Origin: Ga0077527 sp038316355
GTDB lineage: Bacteria; Pseudomonadota; Gammaproteobacteria; Burkholderiales; SG8-41
Length of the DNA: 40,271 bases
Assembly (NCBI GenBank): GCA_038316355.1
Contig: JBBQAO010000028.1
Coordinates: forward strand, 1 to 40,271
Direction of reading: 5' to 3'
In this document: positions 33,512 to 39,207 of the stretch, piece by piece
How positions within the stretch are numbered: the first letter of the stretch is position 1
Layout: every line of letters starts with the position of its first letter
Position numbers and translations under genes: made by a program
The notes under the pieces: model-generated
What the model was told of the DNA's origin: nothing
Databases searched by the model: none
Seen by the model: only the letters and a program-made list of their open reading frames with translations

Positions 33512-34225
33512 TTACGCGGCGGACAGCGCGCGCTTGCGCCGACCCATCCAGCCCATCAAGCCCAGACCCAAGCCCATCATCGCGTAGATTTCGGGTTCGG
33601 GAATAGCCGAGATGAATGCATGGTTGTCGGTTTCGAAGGCGTTGCGGTTCGCAGCAAAGCTGATGCTGGTAATGACTTCACCCGGACCGGCGAACACGTT
33701 GAAATACTTGGCGTAGGTCTGATCACCGTTCGGCGGAACCAGAATCGCGCTGCCGTCGAAAGTGGCCAGCAGGGCGCTGCCGTTATAGAACTTCACCGTA
33801 TTCCAACCGGACGCATCGGGCGATCCCCACAAAAAGCCGTAGTAGGACACGCCGGCACCCAGGTTAACGATGCCGGGGCCGTCCTGTGTATCAGGGCTGG
33901 TGCCGATGGACCAGAAATTGCCGGTCGATCCAACCGGACGCGCGGAGATTCCACTCGGAAGGCCCGACGAGCCGTCAAAGTTGAACAAAGCGCCATCGGT
34001 GTAGCTGTAGTTGACGCCACCACCAATGCCGCTGACCAGCACATCGCCGGGCGCGGCGACGCCGGCCACCGGGGCCGAGTTGTTGATCGGCGAAATGCCG
34101 AAATCGACGGTGTATGCACCCGCCTGGCTGCTGAACGATCCGCCGGTCACGGTAACCGTCAGCGCGTTGGCAGCGGTTGCAAAACCCAACAGTGCGACAA
34201 AGGCCAGCTTTTTGAACTGCTTCAT
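33512..34225 (-). CDS. PEP-CTERM sorting domain protein
   Basis: A 237-aa exported protein. Signal peptide at residues 1-21 (cleavage near ANAL). A beta-rich, Gly/Ser/Asn-rich body follows. The C-terminus has PEPEIYAMMGLGLGLMGW then RRKR, the PEP-CTERM tripartite signal (PEP motif, hydrophobic helix, basic tail) recognised by exosortase. It would be surface-sorted with exopolysaccharide production. No exosortase gene is nearby. GAGGT lies 7 nt before the ATG at 34225. The upstream minus-strand leader contains a hairpin. Confidence 0.9.
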   Translation of the reverse strand: MKQFKKLAFVALLGFATAANALTVTVTGGSFSSQAGAYTVDFGISPINNSAPVAGVAAPGDVLVSGIGGGVNYSYTDGALFNFDGSSGLPSGISARPVGSTGNFWSIGTSPDTQDGPGIVNLGAGVSYYGFLWGSPDASGWNTVKFYNGSALLATFDGSAILVPPNGDQTYAKYFNVFAGPGEVITSISFAANRNAFETDNHAFISAIPEPEIYAMMGLGLGLMGWMGRRKRALSAA

Positions 34226-34340
34226 TTTCGTTACCTCGATGAGTGACTGCCTGAACCAAAAACACCGGGTTGCCCATATTACGAACGGTCCCTGACTGAC
34301 CGGCATGGTAGCGATCCCCCGCACAACACACATGAGCGCG

Positions 34341-34362
34341 ACCTCCCGACTTTATGGGAGGT
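34341..34362 (-). promoter_or_regulatory. Hairpin in the PEP-CTERM gene leader
   Basis: ACCTCCC (34341-34347) pairs with GGGAGGT (34356-34362) with an 8-nt loop, 116-137 bp before the start codon. It contains an SD-like GGGAGG. It could be a leader structure; its function is unknown. Confidence 0.35.
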
Positions 34363-34478
34363 TTCCGCTACGTTATTACACTCAGGGGGTGGCGGCTTTT
34401 TGACGGTCAATACTGCGAAGGGTAGTCCTCTATGCCTGGTGCGCCGCCGCATCACCGCACAATGCGTAAACAATCAGC

Positions 34479-34508
34479 CTGTCGAGTGAGTACTCACTGA
34501 CTCGACAG
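34479..34508. promoter_or_regulatory. Large dyad with a nested 12-bp palindrome
   Basis: CTGTCGAGT and ACTCGACAG (9 bp) enclose GTGAGTACTCAC, itself a perfect palindrome. A near copy of the inner palindrome is at 39050-39064. This looks like an operator of a dimeric repressor, for example TetR-type (inferred). Confidence 0.45.
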
Positions 34509-34812
34509 AATCACGATAAGTATTTGTTTTTATTATATATTTATGTAATCCGACTCGGGTTACAGCAGACAGTCGCGATTACGCACCACGGTGGATCAAG
34601 GTCGCCGTGCGGGAAGCGTCCGGGTTGCGTACCGCCGGCCGTCGGCAGACCCGGCGGCGCTGCCGGCCAGGGCCCGGGTGACCACACGCAAATGGCAAGC
34701 GCCAGATGCAGCAGTTCGTTCAATGACCGGACCCGCACGCAGGCTGGGATTAGACTGGCCCGTGACTTGCTAATAAAATAACTTTTGATCTTAAATTTCA
34801 GGACGATATGTG

Positions 34813-35928
34813 ATGCCAAATGTTATCGAACGAGTTGAAATTTTTGGAGTCAAGGTGCCGCTGATAGGAACATTCATTAGCGGCGGAATCTCCAAAGCAG
34901 AAGTTAAATGCGTCGTTTTACGACTTACAGCGTCGGACGGAACGGTTGGCATAAGCAGTTTAGAGCCTTCAGCCTCTGCAAAACCACCGCATACTGCTGT
35001 TGATTTTTTGGCGACGTTACGCGAACGCGTATCGGATAAATTAGTGGGGCAAGATCCGTTGAATGTCCATCAGATTATGATGTTGATGGACGTGCTTGCC
35101 CCGGAACAGCGTGGCGTTGGTGTTGTTGTCGAGATGGCATGTGTGGATCTTGCTTGCCATATGCTCAATATCCCCGTTCATACCTATCTGGGCGGTGCGG
35201 TGACTGAGAAAGTTGAATTCAATGCCTGGATTGGCATGCTGCCACCAGACGAAGCTGCGATCGAAGCAAAACGCTGGCTTAAAGCAGGGTTTCTTTCAGC
35301 GAAGATTAAGGTTGGCAGCGGAGTGTTGCCGGATGCCGAGCGCGTCGCAGCGGTTCGCGGTGCCGTCGGTAGCGCCATGAAACTCAGAATTGACGCAAAT
35401 TGTCAGTATGATGCCGACACTTCGCTGGAACTTTGTAAACTCGTCAAACAATATGACTTACAGCTTTTTGAGCAGCCTGTTCCGAAGAATGATATTGCAG
35501 GAATGGTCCGTGTACGCAGTAAAGGCGGCATTCCGATCATGGCGGATGAAACCATAGACGGCCATGAAAGTTTGCTCAAAGTAATTAAAGCGGGTGCTGC
35601 TGATTATGTGAAATTTGGTGTTGAGCAGGCGGGCGGCATTCTTCGCGCTACGCGAATGCTGGCAACGGCCGAAGCAGCGGGCTTGCCGGTGGTGGTGGGA
35701 CATGGTTTTGGCCTTGATCCAAGCACAATTGCAGAGATCATGCTTGCATCCACTTCGCGCATCGTTGTTCCAGGGCTCGAATGTGTTGGTCCACTTAAAT
35801 TTCAAGATACGGTTGCAACAAGTCGCCTCGATATTTCAAAAGGACATATATCTTTGCCCTTGGGAGCGGGTATCGGCATAAGTCTCGATGAACATAAACT
35901 TGAGCGATACGGCATTGGTAAAATTTGA
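34813..35928 (+). CDS. Mandelate racemase/muconate lactonizing enzyme family protein
   Basis: A 371-aa enolase-superfamily enzyme. Counted from the ATG at 34813: the K-x-K motif AKIKV (Lys164/Lys166), metal ligands Asp194 (RIDAN), Glu220 (FEQP) and Asp245/Glu246 (ADET), then Lys267 in YVKFG and His297 in VGHGF. The Lys267 arrangement points to the MLE-like subgroup. It removes the alpha proton of a carboxylate, giving racemisation, dehydration or cycloisomerisation. GTG at 34810 is an alternative start; AGGA serves both. The gene is clearly AT-richer, with different codon use (many TTG, TTA, AAA, GTT) from its neighbours, suggesting horizontal transfer. Confidence 0.9.
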   Translation: MPNVIERVEIFGVKVPLIGTFISGGISKAEVKCVVLRLTASDGTVGISSLEPSASAKPPHTAVDFLATLRERVSDKLVGQDPLNVHQIMMLMDVLAPEQRGVGVVVEMACVDLACHMLNIPVHTYLGGAVTEKVEFNAWIGMLPPDEAAIEAKRWLKAGFLSAKIKVGSGVLPDAERVAAVRGAVGSAMKLRIDANCQYDADTSLELCKLVKQYDLQLFEQPVPKNDIAGMVRVRSKGGIPIMADETIDGHESLLKVIKAGAADYVKFGVEQAGGILRATRMLATAEAAGLPVVVGHGFGLDPSTIAEIMLASTSRIVVPGLECVGPLKFQDTVATSRLDISKGHISLPLGAGIGISLDEHKLERYGIGKI

Positions 35929-36052
35929 ATTCCGCGATTTGGTCCGAACTGACCGCGAAGTCCGGGCTGAGTGGCGAGGGCCTATCGTCCAAGGGCGCGG
36001 CAGCGGTTAATTGTTACCGGGGTCGATTTCTTTTAAACATAATTCGACTCCG

Positions 36053-36097
36053 GTACTTCGGGTGTACTTCGGGTCTTGCCGGTACTTCGAGTCTTGG
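36053..36097. repeat. Short tandem/direct repeat
   Basis: GTACTTCGGGT occurs twice in tandem (36053 and 36064), and a third near copy (GTACTTCGAGTCTTGG) starts at 36082. It lies between the racemase-type gene and the FNR-like stop. Its function is unknown. Confidence 0.5.
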
Positions 36098-36109
36098 AAT
36101 GCAGGCGCT

Positions 36110-36958
36110 TTAGTCACTTGGGGTCCTGCCTGGTCGCTCAAACCCCGCTGTGGCGGTATTGCCGTAAGCAAAGTTCCCACTTGATGAAATGTTTACCGTG
36201 TCGTGCGGAGACCGGCGCTGTTTGTAATCGCCGAAATTCTGCTCTAGCCCGTCAAGGTTTTTGATCCGGATTTCTTTGCCGCTCACTGTAATGAGCTGCT
36301 CCTTGTTGAATTTTGAAAGCGTGCGGCTCACGGTTTCCAGGCTCAGTCCAAGATAGCTGCCGATCTCATCGCGCGTCATCGCGAGCTTGAAGCGTGTTGG
36401 CGAGTAGCCCAGTTGGCCGAAACGCCTGGACAGGTTGAGCAAAAACACCGCGAGGCGCTTTTCTGCGCTCATGGCCCCCAATAGCAGCATGATTCCGTGG
36501 TCGCGGGTAATCTCCATACTGAGCATCCGGTGAAAGTGTTTCTGCAATTCCGGGCTCTCACGGCAAAGCCGCTCAAGCGCGGCAAAGGAGATTCCACAAA
36601 CGCTGCTGTTTTCGAGCGCAATGGTGTTGCACAGGTGCATGCCGCTGCCTATCGCATCCATCCCAACCAGATCACCGGGCATCACGAAGCCGGTAATCTG
36701 CTCCAGTCCGTTGGCGTTGCCCAGAGTCGTTTTGAGGAACCCGCTGTGAACTGCGCACAAGTCAGTCAAATGAAGCCCGGCGCGATGCAAATAAGAGCCG
36801 CTGGCCAGCGGGCGATAGTGCGTAATCAGGTCATTGAATCGCATCGCCACATGCGTAGTCAGCGCGGCCGCCCGGCTCCATGAAAGCAGGCCACAATTCT
36901 GACACGCGGCGCGCCCCGGATCGGATCGGGCTGGATTGAACGGATAAACTGCGGACAT
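36110..36958 (-). CDS. CRP/FNR-family regulator, FNR-like with an incomplete N-terminal cysteine set
   Basis: A 282-aa transcription factor. The N-terminus has C-x-x-C (Cys19, Cys22) and the effector domain a Cys at 121, matching three of the four [4Fe-4S] ligands of classical FNR, but the third N-terminal Cys is missing (the segment reads GLLSWSRAAA). Cys68 and Cys110 are extra candidates. The effector domain includes FVMPGDLVGMD and the HTH reads TRDEIGSYLGLSLETVSRTL, with the E-x-x-S-R contact of FNR that reads TTGAT-N4-ATCAA sites. A 40-residue tail extends past the HTH. The ATG at 36958 has AGGGATGGG upstream. It would sense oxygen or redox state; the ligand change makes this uncertain. 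Confidence 0.88.
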   Translation of the reverse strand: MSAVYPFNPARSDPGRAACQNCGLLSWSRAAALTTHVAMRFNDLITHYRPLASGSYLHRAGLHLTDLCAVHSGFLKTTLGNANGLEQITGFVMPGDLVGMDAIGSGMHLCNTIALENSSVCGISFAALERLCRESPELQKHFHRMLSMEITRDHGIMLLLGAMSAEKRLAVFLLNLSRRFGQLGYSPTRFKLAMTRDEIGSYLGLSLETVSRTLSKFNKEQLITVSGKEIRIKNLDGLEQNFGDYKQRRSPHDTVNISSSGNFAYGNTATAGFERPGRTPSD

Positions 36959-37122
36959 TGCCCATCCCTAAAATAAAAAGGTGCCGGATCTGTTGAGCAC
37001 CGGGCCAAATGCGAATCCCCTTCGGCGCACTGATGGTCAAAAATGGTCAAAACCTTTTCTGGATTTTATGATGGCAACTGCCTGCAGAGCGCTCTGTTCG
37101 GTAGCACACATACGAAGGATGG

Positions 37123-37141
37123 GGTCTTGCAATCACACATT
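37123..37141. repeat. 19-bp direct repeat, copy 1
   Basis: GGTCTTGCAATCACACATT, identical to 37178-37196. The first 11 bases recur inverted at 37324-37334. Confidence 0.7.
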
Positions 37142-37177
37142 CAGCAAGACAGTTGCAAAATGGCAACGATAAGGCCA

Positions 37178-37196
37178 GGTCTTGCAATCACACATT
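37178..37196. repeat. 19-bp direct repeat, copy 2
   Basis: Perfect copy of 37123-37141, starting 55 bp after the first. With the inverted ATTGCAAGACC at 37324-37334 it delimits a 157-bp segment resembling the ends of a decayed insertion. Confidence 0.7.
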
Positions 37197-37379
37197 TACT
37201 TTTTCTGAATATTAATTTTGCCGACCTGAATCACCGCGCGCCGGCCCATCACCTAAAAGCATTGGCAATCAATTGCCGCGAGAGGCGCGCGCGTCAGCAG
37301 GGGCTTCAGCAGGGGAATGTTGGATTGCAAGACCTGTGCTGACCCCATTTTCCGGACCCCCCCTTGGGGCCTGCTACCA

Positions 37380-37462
37380 CACGGGCCTTCACTTCTCCTC
37401 CCTGAATGTGAACTGACCCGCATTTCTGCCCGGCAACAGCCACGCCGCTGCCGGGTTTTTTT
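37380..37462 (+). ncRNA. Candidate small RNA with CUCCUCC loop and terminator, copy B
   Basis: A hairpin (CGGG/CCCG plus TTCAC/GTGAA) exposes the loop TTCTCCTCCCTGAAT, then comes a terminator stem CCCGGCA/TGCCGGG and seven T. It shares 22 of 24 bases with copy A over the first hairpin and 14 of 16 before the terminator, while intervening bases differ with pairing kept. No gene starts close downstream, favouring an independent small RNA over an attenuator. Confidence 0.6.
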
Positions 37463-37495
37463 GATGAGCCCAGTGGGTGCTACGGTAGAAAATTC

Positions 37496-37514
37496 ATAAG
37501 CAATTGATTTAATT
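37496..37514 (+). repeat. Dispersed AT-rich 19-mer, copy 2
   Basis: ATAAGCAATTGATTTAATT, one mismatch from copy 1 (29989-30007). It lies just upstream of the lyase remnant. Confidence 0.55.
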
Positions 37515-37525
37515 AATAATTATAA

Positions 37526-37690
37526 GTGCGCCTTGTGTCTGACTTCGCTCTCGACATCAACGATTCTTTCCGCGGCGGCGGCCGCTCAGTGGATTTCCTC
37601 GACGAAATCCACAAGGCAAAAGGCATCGATCCTGATGCTCGCCGAGACCGGCATCGTGCCGAAAGACGTGGCACGCCGCTCTCCATCGAT
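37526..37690 (+). pseudogene. N-terminal remnant of an argininosuccinate lyase/EDDS-lyase-like gene
   Basis: One frame reads FALDINDSF and VDFLDEIHKAK; a second frame continues KASILMLAETGIVPKDVARR. Joined, this is the start of the fumarase/argininosuccinate lyase-type family (E-x-H-K-A-S-x-L-M-L-A-E-x-G-I-V). The frame is broken by a 7-bp tandem duplication (AAGGCAA AAGGCA) near 37615. Homology ends at about 37680, so the rest of the gene is deleted. It lies before a Bug receptor, a frequent partner of such lyases. Confidence 0.6.
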
Positions 37691-37846
37691 CCAACCCGGC
37701 CCCGATAATTCAATAACCTTGACAGCATTCTGAGCCGGAGCGCAGAGTCTGCGCCAACGCCAGTCCCCCGTCTTGCCGGTCGTGCGCAGGAAATCTGCGG
37801 ATTGAATGGCCGTGTCGTCGTTGAAAATCTTTGAGGAGAGATTCCA

Positions 37847-38836
37847 ATGAAAGTAGCGCATCAAAGCGCATTGCTGCTCGCGGGATTGTTCCTGCTGGCC
37901 GCGCCCGCAGCGCAGACTCACGCGCAAGCGCAGTATCCGCGGCAGCCGATCAAGATCGTCTGCGCGTTCCCGGCCGGCGGCGGCACCGATCTCACGTCGC
38001 GTCTGTTGGCCGATCAGTTGCAGAAAATCCTCGGTCAACAAGTCGTCGTCGAGAACCGCACCGGCGCCAGCGGCATGATCGGCACCGGCTTCGTGGCCAA
38101 AGGACCGAACGACGGCTACACGCTGCTCGTCAACTCGGGCGAGGTTGCGCTGAATCCGCATCTCTACAAAGACAAAATGGCCTATGACTGGGACCGCGAA
38201 CTGCAGCCGATCACGCTGCTGGTCAAGGTGCCGAACCTGCTCGCGATCAATATGGAAGTGCCGGCAAAAACCGTGGGCGAGTTTATCGCGTACGCCAAGT
38301 CAAGCCCCGGCAAGCTCACCTTCTCGTCGAGCGGCATCGGCAATCCGCAGCAACTGACCGGCGAGATGTTCAACAAGATGGCGGGCATAAAAATCGAGCA
38401 CGTGCCGTACAAGGGCGCCGCCCCGCAGCTCGCCGCCCTGGCCGGCAATCATGTCACCATGACTTTCGTCAGCATCGGCGCTGCGCGTCCTTTCATCGAC
38501 GCCAACAAGATTCGTCCGATCGGCGTCACCTCGACCACCCGCGTCGCCGCGCTGCCGGACGTGCCCGCGATCTCCGAGCATCCGGCGCTCAGCAACTTCG
38601 AACTCGTCAATTTTTTCGGCTTTCAGGCGCCCGCGGGCATTCCCGAAGCGGTGCTGAAAACGCTCAACACAGCAGCAGTACAGGCGCTGAAGTCGCCGGA
38701 TATGGCCGCCAAGCTGAGAGCTTCCGGGTTCGAACCCTCGCCCACCACGCCGGAGCAGTTCCGCGAATTCATACGCGGCGAATCGGCCAAGTTCGCGAAG
38801 ATCATCGTCGACGCCGGCATCAAGTTCGAGAACTGA
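37847..38836 (+). CDS. Bug/TTT-family periplasmic solute receptor (10 of 10)
   Basis: A 329-aa Bug receptor; signal peptide with cleavage near THAQA (residue about 26). Blocks: YPRQPIKIVCAFPAGGGTD, VVVENRTGASGMIG, NDGYTLLVNSG, LTFSSSGIGN, HVPYKGAAPQ and RPIGVTSTTRV. GAGGAG lies 8 nt before the ATG. It stands beside a decayed lyase gene, possibly its former enzyme partner, and ends in a large hairpin. Confidence 0.93.
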   Translation: MKVAHQSALLLAGLFLLAAPAAQTHAQAQYPRQPIKIVCAFPAGGGTDLTSRLLADQLQKILGQQVVVENRTGASGMIGTGFVAKGPNDGYTLLVNSGEVALNPHLYKDKMAYDWDRELQPITLLVKVPNLLAINMEVPAKTVGEFIAYAKSSPGKLTFSSSGIGNPQQLTGEMFNKMAGIKIEHVPYKGAAPQLAALAGNHVTMTFVSIGAARPFIDANKIRPIGVTSTTRVAALPDVPAISEHPALSNFELVNFFGFQAPAGIPEAVLKTLNTAAVQALKSPDMAAKLRASGFEPSPTTPEQFREFIRGESAKFAKIIVDAGIKFEN

Positions 38837-38880
38837 TCGCATCATGAACGGCGGCGCAATACCGCCGGTCATGATGCGAT
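38836..38880 (+). terminator. Long hairpin at the end of Bug receptor 10
   Basis: A 12-bp stem (38836-38847 with 38869-38880), one A/G mismatch and a 6-bp inner stem (38849-38854 with 38862-38867) enclose a 7-nt loop, starting at the stop codon. Only GTTT follows, so it may act more by 3'-end protection than by intrinsic termination. Confidence 0.6.
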
Positions 38881-39049
38881 GTTTCATCTGGCGCTGCGTC
38901 ACTGCGTCGCGGCTCTGAAAATGACCGTTTGACCTGACCTTATCGATGGTGCTCAGAACAACCCGGGCGACGCGCGAGCGATCATTTTGTCAGGCGCACT
39001 GGGTCCCGCTTTTAGTGCCCAATCCACGCGCGGGCTGTGTAATACCGGC

Positions 39050-39064
39050 GAGTGGGTACTCACC
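39050..39064. promoter_or_regulatory. Second copy of the GTGRGTACTCAC palindrome
   Basis: GAGTGGGTACTCACC differs at two positions from 34484-34498. Both copies are followed by CGATAA and AT-rich DNA. Confidence 0.4.
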
Positions 39065-39080
39065 AACCCCGATAAAAACT

Positions 39081-39099
39081 ACAAGCCATTGATTTAATT
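39081..39099 (+). repeat. Dispersed AT-rich 19-mer, copy 3
   Basis: ACAAGCCATTGATTTAATT, two mismatches from copy 2 (37496-37514). Confidence 0.5.
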
Positions 39100-39132
39100 G
39101 ATAAATATTAGCTTCCCCCAAGTTATTACCAA

Positions 39133-39161
39133 TTGACATTGAGTCAGTAGATGGATATCGA
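39133..39161 (+). promoter_or_regulatory. Promoter candidate for the Fic gene
   Basis: A perfect -35 TTGACA (39133-39138) with TATCGA at 17-bp spacing (39156-39161), 47 bp before the start codon. The -10 is poor, fitting a regulated promoter. Confidence 0.45.
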
Positions 39162-39165
39162 TACA

Positions 39166-39201
39166 CTACCAATCAATTACTAATCAGAAACTAATTGGTA
39201 G
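39166..39201. promoter_or_regulatory. Inverted repeat next to the Fic start codon
   Basis: CTACCAAT (39166-39173) and ATTGGTAG (39194-39201) are perfect 8-bp arms 20 bp apart; a third TACCAATT lies at about 39127. Ending 6 nt before the start codon, it could be an operator or an RNA hairpin that limits translation. Confidence 0.45.
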
Positions 39202-39207
39202 AAAGCC

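Larger units (their letters stand above)
34226..34809. other. 584-bp intergenic region at a composition boundary
   Basis: No credible gene. It holds a hairpin likely in the PEP-CTERM leader (34341-34362), a large dyad (34479-34508), an AT-rich tract at about 34512-34545 and a GC-rich stretch without recognisable coding content before the atypical racemase-type gene. Confidence 0.6.
36959..37846. other. 888-bp region without an intact gene
   Basis: It holds the FNR-like gene's promoter region with tandem TGGTCAAAA units (near 37033-37051), a 19-bp direct repeat pair, the second CUCCUCC-loop element, an AT-rich 19-mer repeat and a lyase gene remnant. No intact coding sequence is supported. Confidence 0.6.
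38881..39207. other. Non-coding gap before the Fic gene
   Basis: No gene is supported. It holds the second GTGGGTACTCAC palindrome, the third AT-rich 19-mer, a promoter candidate and an inverted repeat next to the Fic start. Confidence 0.6.

Noticed and set aside
34390..34406. Sigma54 promoter before the PEP-CTERM gene
   Set aside because: TGGC and TTG are one base too close and on the wrong strand for that gene.
34556..34780. Coding remnant in the GC-rich stretch before the racemase-type gene
   Set aside because: No frame gives recognisable family sequence; short open frames show only composition effects.
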